Below, one piece after another: positions 48,135 to 60,679 of a stretch of DNA of 64,000 nucleotides. Under the pieces are notes generated by a model that saw nothing but the letters and a program-made list of their open reading frames with translations, made no database searches and was not told where the DNA came from. The translations under genes and the position numbers were made by a program. The number at the start of each line of letters is the position of its first letter. Positions within the stretch are counted from its first letter, which is position 1. Origin of the DNA: Eleginops maclovinus (taxonomy: Eukaryota > Chordata > Actinopteri > Perciformes > Eleginopidae); the NCBI RefSeq assembly GCF_036324505.1, contig NC_086360.1:21082761-21146760 (forward strand), written 5' to 3'.

Positions 48135-49960
48135 GTAAGTACAACTTTCTGCCGGTTTTAATAGGCTGCGTAGAGGTAATTGTGTGTGCAAAGGTTTCCA
48201 ATGAGCATAAAAGTTAAATTAAGTCTGTCGATTAGGAAAGGTATGTGTAGTTGTGGTATCAATAGTTGATCAGGAGTGTAGAGTCGAAGGGAGATTGCAG
48301 TTATTTGGAATTCATTGTGAAGTTTGTGACTGTGAATGATTCCTCACAGGTTGGGACCAGGGCACACTGATTAGACTTTTTGCGCATTTAAGCAGCAACT
48401 GTATACACTCCAACTGACCTCTAACTTCAGGTGTGTGAAATAAATGTATATCTGTATAGTTGTCTTTAATATGGTGGACTTTAAGGCCATTTCTCGTTCA
48501 TTCATTAATTTCACTTTAGACTTCATTCGACATTATCCGTGGCAGAATGTGCAGTAGCCTATGTTCCTTTGGCTTTAAAAGAGAACATCTTTTTAAAAGT
48601 GGTATTGACTGAAATTATCATTATTATATGCCAGAAAGACACTGTCTGTGGCTTTAGTAGGTGGACTTGATAAAGTGTGAGTATTATGATTTCGGGTTCG
48701 AAGTGTGACTCATTTACGCGCAGAAACACTTCAGCAAACCACATACAAATTGCATAACAAGATTTTTTTTTACATATATTTGACATGCAACTTGAAATGT
48801 TGTGTGAAGACACAAGTAATAGCTTGTGCTCATGAGAAAAAGGTTCAGCAAAATCGCCACAAAAGATAAGTAACAACGCGTGTATTGTTTATCCATGAGT
48901 TATTGCGCAATAATGCCTCGTCTGTTCAAATAATATAGGTTATAATGTGAACAGAAAAATTCACTTCTGGTATTTTTTGGCATCACAGCAATGTTTTATT
49001 AACACTCACAGATATACAGCTTATTAAAATTTCAAGTGGATCAGCAGGTTGTACGTTTAAAAAATGGTATGATGTGATTAAATCATGGCCTCTGTGTGGG
49101 AGGCCTCTTCTGAAGCCTCCTTTACCCTAATGAGGTGAGCTTTAGAATGCTGATCTTAATGATATCAAGTTGGCCTTACAGTTTAATACTCATCAGATCC
49201 AGATCAGGAACACAAAATGATTGTGAATGTGTGAAAATTGGCACACAAAAAATTAAGAGATGAACAACGCATAGATATGAGGGTAGTACACATTACATGT
49301 TATACATGTTTGTATATGTGGCAGGTGGATAGTTTATTTAGAAAGGAATAACTGAAACATATATATATATATATATGCAATAGCTTTGGCTGGACATTTG
49401 AGAGACAAAGTGATGTTTATAGTAAGTAGTTCTTTATTGAAATGCACAGACTATGTGACTCATATTTTCTTATTAAAACACCTCAGCTTTGATCCTCCTC
49501 CCACCGACGAAACGAGAGTAAACTTGAAAGCCAGATTTAAAACTGTAGCAAGTGAATGGGGCACAAAAAAGATGATGATGCCATTGACAAATAAACCGTG
49601 TTAATTTGTCCCCACCTGATAGTTTACTTCTCATGTGACACGCACACACACACATGCACACATACACGCTCACACACGCACTTTCTCTCCCACACACACA
49701 TTAATTAAGTCGATTACAGTCAGACACTAACTTTTTGCTGAACAGTAAGTGATATATGGATATCAATAATCAAAGCTGTGCACAATGTATCTTAAACTGA
49801 CCTGCAGTTACATGTAATCCTGCGCATGGTGCATCGCATGTTTCACTAGTTATTCTTCACCCACTTCAAAATATCCTATATATTAACCAATTTCTGCGAA
49901 GCATTCATTTACTTCTTACACTGTGAAAAAGTGAACGGGTTGACACGCGTACACGGTAGA
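48135..49960. other. Region between the candidate host exon and mir-9
   Basis: Mostly AT-rich. A complex patch at about 49080-49200 (CCTAATGAGGTGAGC, CTTAATGATATC) looks element-like. Short AT (49361-49377) and CA-rich (about 49639-49700) tracts are present. No coding gene is supported. Confidence 0.45.
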
Positions 49961-49969
49961 GCGCTTGGG

Positions 49970-50985
49970 CTTCATTTCGATGTGAAGCGACATCGCCAGC
50001 CTACCTGAACAGCATTGTAGTCTACCGTTCGGATGCGACGATGACAAAAACACAGGGTTTGTAAGGAATCGACGCGAAATCGAGAACGTGAGCGCAATTT
50101 AACCACAGTGATGACTGTTAAGACTATATGAGAAGGAGTGCAATGAGCGAGTAGCGTGTTATTGCGAAGAGAAAATGCAGCCTACATTGGATAGACAGAA
50201 GACGCTCAGGCAGCTCCAGGATGCAGTCTTCATAGAGTTGTTTCATTTTTATTGTTTATATAAATCTGATCGCAGCTTCCCTTTAAAGCAGTTGAATCGC
50301 TCTCATTCTGTGTAAAAAACATACGGTTGCCCTGCCATCCATTTCATCCCTGTGTGAGAGAAGGTGTGCAGACTGCTCGATGCAAGGCGGATTTATTCCA
50401 GCGCGCTCAATGTAATGGATGGATATTGTGCATGCATTGATAGGAGGGTGCATATTCGATTTTTTTTTCATGACATCATCGCGGTTACATTGTCGTGGTC
50501 CGAGGCCTTTGACCTCACCGGGGTTGGTCCATATTTTGGCCACCCCCAGCCCCCTATCGTGTGGGGATGGCCCTTATTCTCCCACTCTTTTCAGACCGAC
50601 CGGCCGTGCAGCCTGCAGAACGGACCCTTTGGCTCAGAGTCATCGGCTTTATCTCTCCTTAAATACACGCTGGATGTTATCGGACAACTTGACACTCTTT
50701 GGCCAAAAAACAAGCTCCTGTCTTCATAATCCGAAACATTTGCGTCGTAATTCCCTGTGCCGTTATTGCACTTTTCACAGGAAACCGGATTTCCCCCTTC
50801 ACTACCGTGTTTCTTCTCCGCCGGCCTCACAGGATATCTATTGCTACTGCCACAACGACTTAATAGAGGCGAAAGAGCCTTTTGTGGGATTGGAGCTATT
50901 TGCATTGCAAATTAGGGCCCCCTGTGCAAGGATGACTGCACCTTACCCGCGATTTTCAAGGCCTTCTTCAACTCAGTAATATTCG
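49970..50985 (+). ncRNA. Candidate pri-mir-9 exon or CpG-richer element upstream of the hairpin
   Basis: About 1 kb with more CpG than the surroundings and open frames on both strands (121 and 186 codons on +, 104 codons on -). None resembles a known protein, and simultaneous openness on both strands points to composition. The position, ending some 270 bp before the mir-9 hairpin, suggests part of the primary transcript or its promoter. Low stop density is what I see; function is inferred. Confidence 0.3.
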
Positions 50986-51248
50986 GTAATGTCAAGTGAA
51001 TATGACATTAACACTGGGATTATATATCATTTTTCCAGAAGAATTGCTGCCTTTTTACACCGGGTGTATAACAGTTTGGGCTGTGCAGTATGGTCTTCAA
51101 TTGCAAAAAGGGAATATAAGGAATATAATGCACAATGTCACTTGAAAAAGGGATACTGATGACTTTTACATAATATATTTGATTTTGGAGAGATGAAAAC
51201 TCGGGGACCAGAAGAGGAAATGTACATGTGGATTATTGCTGAAGATTG

Positions 51249-51335
51249 GGAAGTAGGTTGTTATCTTTGGTTATCTAGCTGTATGAGTGTTCTGCTCGTC
51301 ATAAAGCTAGATAACCGAAAGTAAAAACTACTTCC
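51249..51335 (+). ncRNA. mir9-2: mir-9 precursor hairpin (MIR9-2 position)
   Basis: The 5' arm at 51264-51286 is exactly mature miR-9-5p (begins TCTTTGGTTATC) and the 3' arm at 51301-51322 is exactly mature miR-9-3p (ATAAAGCTAGATAACC...), separated by a 14-nt loop. The outer stem GGAAGTAGGTTG pairs with AAAACTACTTCC. The flanks (GTTGTTAT before the 5' arm, AAAACT.CTTC after the 3' arm) resemble human mir-9-2 more than mir-9-1 or mir-9-3. miR-9 promotes neurogenesis by repressing Hes/her, REST and other mRNAs. Same-strand placement after mef2c fits the MIR9-2 locus. The exact fish locus number is uncertain. Confidence 0.97.
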
Positions 51336-51552
51336 AAACTCATCGAAGACTTGTGGAGGACTCATGACATGTTATGGAAAAGAGATATTCATAGCTTTAT
51401 TTTGATATTAGTTTTATTTATTTTGTCATTTTTTTGCCCTCAATGTACATATGCATTTATAAATGTTTACCATTAAGGGGTATTTTGTGTTGTTCACTTT
51501 GCTTATTTGTTGAATAACTTTTAGGTGGCATAATCTACACAATATTTTCGTA

Positions 51553-51666
<114 letters not shown>

Positions 51667-51699
51667 AACCCTTCTATGAACACAGGTAATATCTCGAAA

Positions 51700-52500
51700 C
51701 TTATTCGGTTTGCAGTTTCATTTTATTCTTAGGTTAGTTCATGAGGATGAAAGAGTGACATTTAGAAGCCCACGTGCTCCATGCCTTTATTTCAGCATGA
51801 TCGAGCCCGGCCATGAAACGGCGCTGGCATCCCAAACAATAATAATCAGGACGTATATACTGAGCTGACAAAAATTGAGAGAGAGGGAGAGAGAGGTGGG
51901 GGAGTTGGGGTAGGAGAAGGAGGGAGGTGGCAGAAGAGGGAGGAGAGGAGGGAGTGAGTGAGTGAGGGGATTGGGGAAATATGGGGGGGTCGGGCCTGCT
52001 TAATTGATTCCGTTAACCGCAGTGCAGGAGATGTGAACGACTGAACGATCCCATTCCCACGCTCGGTGGGGCAAGTGGCAATGCCATGCCCAGGCCCAAT
52101 ATGACAGACAGCGCCGTGAGGGACTGGAGGGGCTGGGAGGGGGGATGGGGGGCGACAGGGGTCATGAAAAGACGTCAAGTGCACCAGACTCATCTGCATC
52201 CCCAAAGAAAGAGGCGACGTTTCCCAGCCCCAGCCGACGCGGCGCTCCTAAACTTGGAGTAGTAACGGTCTTGAATGCGTAATGTCGCACCAATTGTACT
52301 GATAATGAGGACTTTGGGTCATTATCTTAAAACTATGCGGTTTTATGAATTTGAAAGAGGTGGGCTGCAAATCTGTAATCCTGCATGGCCCACTTCACTG
52401 CGCGGATCCAGGCGTTGCGGGCTGCGTTTCCTTCTACGAATTAGTAAAAGCACAGATAATGTTGCATAAATAAGTCTGGGGCATTTCAGTAGGTGACATT
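51700..52500. promoter_or_regulatory. Candidate regulatory segment downstream of mir-9
   Basis: Two complex, GC-richer patches (51730-51850 and about 52000-52250) separated by a GA/GGGA-rich tract (51877-51970). The second contains GACAGCGCC (52107-52115), which equals the right half of a REST/NRSF RE1 site; no matching left half is seen nearby. Not convincingly coding, although stop density is low. Confidence 0.3.
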
Positions 52501-53740
52501 TAGGTGCATTGTTTGCAATCTTGACCCTAAACGGATGTTAGACCAAGGTTGCAGAGAGGACATTTGTTAGCAGTATCTATTTTTGGTAGGGGAAAAAAGT
52601 GCAAATTGGATCAGCATTGTTAAGGATAACCCCAACACACACTTTTAATGGCTTACATTTTATTAGACAATAGATATGATATGGCCGATCTCAGGTGTGC
52701 CTGTAAACATATCAGGCTCTTCTTGCAGCAAATTATTTAATTTGCACAATGTAAAGCACAAGAACGCTGTAATAAGTATTTCACACTTATAACTGATTTG
52801 CAATATTTTATTTTTAAATAAGTGATATAGTTCCCCCCCCCCCAACTTATACGTTATGCTGTTGCACTTGGCAACATACCTCATAAGCTTCTTGTGGTGC
52901 AAAACCACGTGTTTAATTTAATGACATGTCAAATACTTGTTTATCTTTGTAAAAATGTTAAAGTATTATGAAAATATTATAAAATATATGATTAAGTCAT
53001 AGTTGAAGTTCACACTATGTTTAGAAATCTGTGACATAGGCTTTTCTCTTTTCTTTTCCATTTTTTTTTGCAACAGAGGATTATTCAAGTGCAGTATTAA
53101 ACAGAGCCACAGTGGCTGAATTCCACACCTCCTTTGCTGAAAAGGTCTCTTGCCGACTTTCTCACACCATCAGACAAAACTAGTGTCTCTTGTTCCCAAC
53201 CCCTATCAAAGAAGCCATACAATAACCGGTCGTTTACTCGAAAGAACATTTGAGAACACAGTTTGTGTTGAACAGTGCTGAAAAAAAACAAATCTTATTG
53301 TCCTTGGTTAAGTCGATTCAAATAGTTGTGTAGTTTTATGAAAGGGAACACTGTTTTCAAGTCTGTGGGTCAGACTAAATGTCAATCCAGAGGACGAAAA
53401 AACTCAGTATCTGTAACCTAGCCCCCAGCACACCCTTCACTACATTTTCTACAACAGAATTTCCATTGCAAATGTATTCTTAAAACAGTGCACCATTTCC
53501 AGTAGATTTGTAGATTTTAAGAGGTTTAAGTCAGTTTATGAACCATAAACTAAATCACTGACTTTATCATCCCTCCACAAAACTAACATGTAGGTCCATC
53601 CTTTAAAGCCTAATATAAAAAGGACCTTAATCCACAGAATAAATAGTGATTGCAATGCAATGCTGTGATGCACTGTACTGGGAGAGAGCAGCATCTCAAA
53701 CAGCTGCAAATCACACATGCATGCATCTCCCTTCCCAGCC
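52501..53740. other. Intergenic stretch, nothing recognised
   Basis: AT-rich unique sequence with a C run (about 52832-52844). No gene, RNA or transposon is recognised. Confidence 0.5.
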
Positions 53741-53757
53741 ACTTTCAGTACTCATGA

Positions 53758-53832
53758 GATGCATGGAGGAGAGATGCATGGAGGAGAGATGCATGGAGGA
53801 GAGATGCATGGAGGAGAGATGCATGGAGGAGA
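53758..53832. repeat. 15-bp minisatellite, five identical copies
   Basis: The unit GATGCATGGAGGAGA is repeated five times without a single change and followed by a partial copy. The unit is a multiple of three, so open frames run through it on both strands (MEERC repeat), but these are artefacts. Perfect identity suggests recent expansion. Confidence 0.97.
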
Positions 53833-53839
53833 GATGCAG

Positions 53840-54985
53840 TGTGGGTTGGCAGCAGTTAGCATGGTGCTTACTGTCTGTCTCTGGAGATTGAGTAAATCTT
53901 ACTAATATGGGTAACACTACTGCTTTTTATGAACACTGACAATAATGAACTGCATTCTTTATCAGTGAGGTGGACTCTATATCTACATTTCAAATTCACC
54001 TGAAAGTGTAAAGCCTCAGTCGTTTTCCCGGTGTCTTTATAAATGAGGCTGAACTGTGTCTTCTAGTGTGAGGTGGACAAAAGTAGGCTATATATTATTA
54101 TTTATAGACGTGTTCCTGCCATACAAGCATGTTGGTGAGTAAGAATGACCCTGCATTCACTTCATGGAGCCCCATTTCCATATAATAATATATATAGCCG
54201 TGTAATTTGACTATGCGTGTTGAAATGGGTAGGGACGGTTCCCTTTCCTTCTCCTCAGTAAATGGGGGCTATGTGCTTTGCTGTGCCCTCCTTCTACGCT
54301 GACAACTACAGTGCGTCGCAGATTGTTGTCACGTGATATGTTTAGTAACAAAACCATGGCGACCATGGAAGGTGTTTTCATATTCATTTGATGGGCAATC
54401 AGCATCTTTTATGCGACCGTGCCCAGGGTTTTTATTTGCGTCCACTGTTCCCCTGTGCTGTGTATGGCAGGTGCAGGTAGCAGGTTTATAATATGCATCG
54501 GCCCAGGGAAATTTCTGTTGCAGACAAAGGATGTGAATATAGTTGACATACGGGTAACATTCTTTAATATATGTGTTGCGTGGCTTTATTTTTAGTTACT
54601 CCCAGATTGTTTTGCAATAACAAATTGGTAAGATATATGGCTTATTTTCCAGTAGGAAAAGTTGTCACACTCAGAGGTACCATGAAATGTCATCTGCCAT
54701 ATTAGCCAGCTATACAGTCAAAACAGTTTTATCCAGAGAACAAACTCAGGGCTATATTCATGCTGCTGTGGCTTGTAGTGGGGTGCATCCTCCATGCGTA
54801 TCTACATATGTGTGCATGGATGTATGTCTTGGTTTGCATGATGTGTATGGTTTCCTGTGCGTTTGTCTCAGTGATTAACTGACGGAGGCGTCTCGGCTAG
54901 CTAGTGAGGCCACTACATCATGTTGATGAAAGGGAACAATAGCTGTGTCTCAGTCAACAACGTCTGTCTGTCTGGCTTGGGCCTT
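53840..54985. other. Intergenic stretch with one MEF2-type match
   Basis: Mostly unique AT-rich DNA. TTATTTATAG at 54098-54107 fits the degenerate MEF2 consensus YTA(A/T)4TAR. No gene is recognised. Confidence 0.4.
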
Positions 54986-54987
54986 GT

Positions 54988-54990
<3 letters not shown>

Positions 54991-55079
<89 letters not shown>
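54991..55079. repeat. (TG)n microsatellite, about 89 bp
   Basis: Pure TG run flanked on both sides by TGTCTG-type variants. Confidence 0.99.
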
Positions 55080-55080
<1 letters not shown>

Positions 55081-55754
55081 TGTCTGTGTCTCCTGGACAT
55101 GAACTTGAACTTGAGACAGGCAGCCAGACACCATCTGTGCACCAGGGGTAATGAATTCGGTGCATTCATGGCTGTGGAGCAAGCTAGGCCACCGCCACCC
55201 ATTGATGAGCAGATGACCCCTATAGTCTGAGTTAGCTCTTCATCACTAATAGAATTCAACAATACCAGCTGGTAGTAGGGGAGTTTATTTTGGCTGTTTG
55301 CCTAAAGAGCAATAAGAGTCGTGGTGGTGCTAACATGCATGTGTGCAGTATGCCATGTTTGCCTGTGTCTCTATGCTTGTCAGTGTTTGAGCCTGTTTCC
55401 CATCCTGTTTGTCTTTATCTCTCTCTATATAGCTCATGCAAATTAATTGACATACACCCTTTCCCATCTCATATATGGTCCCTTTCCCTATTAAAGCACT
55501 GGCCTGCTTTTTTAACGACTCAGCTATGCTGAATTTATTGCCTTGATAATTGAAAGGGCCGGCTCAGTATTCCCTCTGATGAAGGGTAGTAAGTGAATGA
55601 GGCATAAACCTTAAACAAGCCAGGCACAATGTGAATTCCTACAGGCACCTCCTCCTCCTCTTCCTCTTCCTCCAGCTCAAGCTTCTGCCACAATCACAAG
55701 TGCACGCACACTCACGCATGCGCACACACAATAAGGCTTTTCCCTCTGGTTGGT

Positions 55755-55768
55755 GTCGCCACGGCAAC
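55755..55768. promoter_or_regulatory. RFX X-box
   Basis: GTCGCCACGGCAAC is a full inverted-repeat X-box (GTNRCC, 2-nt spacer, RGYAAC), the site bound by RFX factors that act in neural and ciliated cells. It lies about 4.4 kb downstream of mir-9 in a GC-richer patch. The motif is seen; binding and target gene are inferred. Confidence 0.5.
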
Positions 55769-55831
55769 GGTAGGTGAGATCACCGTGCGCATGGCAGCAT
55801 CAGCCCCTGCCAGTGCAGGACAGAGTCCCGG

Positions 55832-55835
<4 letters not shown>

Positions 55836-55865
<30 letters not shown>
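55836..55865. repeat. Short (TG)n microsatellite
   Basis: About 30 bp of TG followed by GAGCATGTG repeats. Confidence 0.95.
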
Positions 55866-55867
<2 letters not shown>

Positions 55868-56159
55868 CATGTGCGTGTGAGCATGTGTGTGTAGAGTGCC
55901 GTATGCAAAAAAACACTAGTGCCTCTTTAAATGGTTAAATTTACACATTTTAGTTTCAGATGTGTTTCCTGTCAGGTAAAGTTACATCCACTGGTTGGTT
56001 GATTTAGTCAAAGTTTCTCTAATTGAAGTCATAATGTGGTTGTTTAATGAGTTCTGTGAATCTGAGGCTATGATTTTTATACAAGGCATACAGATTCCGA
56101 GTTTGTAATGGCCTTTTACACACACACATACTGATACACACAAACCCTCGAAGGTGTCA

Positions 56160-56420
56160 TCGCCTACATTAATGGTGTCAATGACGATTAAAAGGGATCT
56201 GATCGACCTACGCCATAACAGAGCAGTCAGCCATAATTTGCCAATAATCCACTGAGGAATGTCATGGTTGGGCCCTTTTTAATGACATCATGCATGGCCA
56301 CTTGAGCGTCTTGTGGGGAGCAGCGGGCATGCTGTGCTCTGCCACGCTGTATGGCCCTCCCCATCATCTAACTGCATGGATATGCACGGCCAACATGCTA
56401 GATTGTCAAAGATCTATTCC
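56160..56420. promoter_or_regulatory. Candidate conserved non-coding element
   Basis: Complex unique sequence with ATTAATGG, GACGATTAAAAG, CCATAATTTGCC and TTTTTAATGACATCATGC, that is, many homeodomain and CRE-like cores in 260 bp and no coding frame. Enhancer function is inferred from motif density only. Confidence 0.3.
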
Positions 56421-57239
56421 ATACATAACATTATGTGATCGTCTTTGAAAGGGTTGTGTTGCGTTGTCTGTATGGGCTTGTTGTTGCCTGGAATGATGAG
56501 ATTATTCAGCTCTTTTGGTATTAAAATGATCTCTTTGGTAGTTAATATGTAGAATAATATGCAACTGATAGGTACGGAGCTCTAAAATGTCAGCTGAGAA
56601 TTACAATTCCCAGAAAATGTGTGTTCAATGTAACACTACTTACATGACTGAGATACATTCGGCTGACCTTGTGATTATGTTTCTTTCATTTTTTCGAAAA
56701 GCTGACAGTTGCAAACAAAGTGAGGCAAAAATAATCTCGTCCTAAAATTGAAATTACTAATATCTTGATCTATTAATGACCAAACCGGCTTTATCAATAT
56801 AAAATCTCCATCAGTATGCTTGCGAATCTGCCACAGCACTTGCCTACATTCCCCAATCACTGCAAAATAGCTCAATCAAGAGGCAAGGAAAAAAGAGAAA
56901 AAGGATATTGTTCTCGATATGAGTCTTGAATATAAAGATCACACAATGATTATGTTGTCTTTAGTACATTTCTTTAATTAAATGTTGTACTGTGTGGGCT
57001 GATATTTGTATCCACAGTGCCTCAACATTTAAAACGTACAGTATACTCTTTTAATTTTAACAGACAATATAACGTAAGTTGTAAGAGGAGGACACATAAT
57101 ATGCTAGGCAACATTTCTCTTTCTGTACGAGTATTTCCAACCATAGTAATGCTATACTTTCAGCTCTGTGGCAGCATTATTTGATGTTAATACTGTAGCA
57201 GCAGTAGTGCACAATAAGGCTGTGTGCATAAATGCTATT

Positions 57240-58170
57240 TTTACACTCCAGGTCTAAAGCTGGCTGTCAGCCTGTATTCTAAGATATTTGTGCTCCGCTG
57301 GCTCTTGATTATGCAAATACTATGCACTATAAATAAATTAGTATAATTGCATCTGAAATATGCTTTGAATCTTTCTCAAAGATGAAAGGGTGTAAATAAT
57401 ATATTTCGTGTCATTGCATTATTCATCCTCTATTAATTACAAACATCGGGGCCCTCTCACCATGCTATATGCTATTCTCTATCTTTAAGTCTTCTACACA
57501 TTGTTTTGTTTATGTCGAATACAGCGTATACATTGACGATCCATCAGTATCAAGTCATTTGTCTCTAAATTGTAAGGTTAATTGTCTCACTGTATTTACC
57601 TTCAACGTCCCATTAGTAAACACTATTAGTGTTATGCAGTTTCCAAACCTTAATGATCTTTTATTGTTGAAATGGTAATTAATGTTTGAACGAGCTCTGA
57701 CTCTGTAAAAAGACAACGTACCTGTATTAATTCTCTGAATTGTTTTTTTTTTCATGTCATGCATAAGCACATCTGTATTATCATTTCATAGAAGAGGAGT
57801 GGCGTTGGAAAATATTAAATAAGCATAAATACTGTAGCCGTGCCGCCACTACAATTAAAATATGGCCGTCTATGCGCTCTTTGTAGAGCATATGATATTG
57901 AGGCCTGGATGCAATTTGAATACGGGGAACCATTTGAAAAATATACGCTGTTCGGCAATTAAATTATATGGGCTCTTGGACTAGGGAGCCTGTTCCACTG
58001 CATATAGAATAGTGAGCAGTAGTTGCTACGCTCGCATTAGCATCTGGCCCTTTTATGTAAATTTGATGAGAAAGGACTCATGCATATACGCCAGGGCTGG
58101 GGTGTACTCGCCTAATATCCTTATTAGAGAGGGATGAATTAAATATTTATCGGGGGGCTAAGGGTTAGGA
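57240..58170. promoter_or_regulatory. Candidate conserved enhancer block
   Basis: A long stretch without simple repeats, rich in developmental motifs: octamer ATGCAAAT (57311-57318), MEF2-type CTATAAATAA (57327-57336), TTAATTAC (about 57434-57441), GCAATTAAAT (about 57955) and CTCATGCATATACG (about 58078). Texture resembles the ultraconserved blocks that flank MEF2C/MIR9-2 in vertebrates. No frame is coding. Conservation itself cannot be judged here. Confidence 0.35.
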
Positions 58171-59318
<1,148 letters not shown>

Positions 59319-59488
59319 GTACAGCTCACAGACACACAATGTTCAGTGAGATACAGACACAGCATTAGCATTCTCTTTCATCCTGAAGTGTTCCTGAGGC
59401 ATAGCATGAGGAAGAATGTGCAGGAAATTATTCAAGATGAATTATACCACACATCATCCTTATTTTTTGGGGCATACACAAACAAACT

Positions 59489-59647
<159 letters not shown>

Positions 59648-59879
59648 CTAAAAAGAAAGTGTGTTATCGGAGGTGTTACGTTGCAGCTTGGTTAAAATTG
59701 GTTGGTGAAGTTGATGTGGATGAATATACACATATTGTGTGTGTATTCATCTGGAAGTTCTCATGTTAATACACTATACGTGAGTATGCAGATATTATAT
59801 GAGGTGTGTGAACTTGTCATAGTCAGCCTGTGGTCCTTTTTTACGCAATATAAGGTATACAAAATCAGCTGTTTCCCTG

Positions 59880-60120
59880 TTTTTTCTGATGAGTGGTATG
59901 CCCCGGCGTGCTGCCAAAGAAGTGGGAATAATTAAGCGGCTGCATGTTTCAGCCTGGCGTTGGCTAATGGATTGTTACCGGGAGGAAATGAGACAGGCAT
60001 CATGGGGGAGCCGGGTGGCAAAGAAGACCTCGACTTTGGATAATGAAACACTGAAAGCCACCGGGGTGGAGACTAGGAACACCTCTCGTAAAGGAAATGT
60101 TTTTGTTTTATGAAGACTTC
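59880..60120. promoter_or_regulatory. Candidate conserved non-coding element
   Basis: A repeat-free, GC-balanced patch with GGAATAATTAAGCGG and GGCTAATGGATTG homeodomain-type cores. A short open frame crosses it but matches no known protein. Low confidence. Confidence 0.25.
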
Positions 60121-60483
60121 TTTTTGTCATATGGTAAGGTGCAATTGGCGAGGAGTCGCACAGTGTGAGAAAGGCACAGTTGGTTCTGCATCACTTAAGT
60201 CAAGATATGTAGTTTTTCCTATTTTCAATTACTTACACTGTGTTTCAAATCAGTGCAGCTCACTTAAACATCATTTTTATTTTTACACTCTATAAACAGA
60301 AAGGCTTTTGGGCCTACGGTCTTTATGTTCCTTTTTATGTTGTCTCATTTTACCTGGGTGTGATTGTGTGTATACCTATGCAATTTGCATCAGAGGTAGC
60401 ATCCTCTGCATCACCACACTGCTGCTTTAGAGAAAGCAGGTGGACGATTCTTTGTCGTCACCCATCCACCCCCAACTCATCCT

Positions 60484-60518
<35 letters not shown>

Positions 60519-60543
60519 CGCACACACACACACGCACACACAC
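60484..60543. repeat. Imperfect (CA)n/(CG)(CA)n microsatellite
   Basis: CA run with scattered CGCA units, about 60 bp, followed by a GGGA-rich purine tract (about 60570-60670). Confidence 0.97.
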
Positions 60544-60679
60544 GTAGGCTAGGAGCAGAGTAGTGTTGGAGAGAGGGGGGAGCAGAGCGAAGGAGGGAGA
60601 TAGAGGAGCAGGAGGGAGATGGGATGAGACAAGCCACACAAGCCGCAAAGGGAACGGGGTGAAGGTGGAGGGGGGATGC

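Noticed and set aside
50419..50979. 186-codon open frame upstream of mir-9
   Set aside because: Overlaps open frames in other frames and on the other strand, has no recognisable domain, and lies in a CpG-richer patch where stops are rare. Treated as composition or a non-coding transcript.
53646..53891. Repeat protein with MEERC units
   Set aside because: Produced by translating the 15-bp minisatellite; open on both strands, with no splice or start support.
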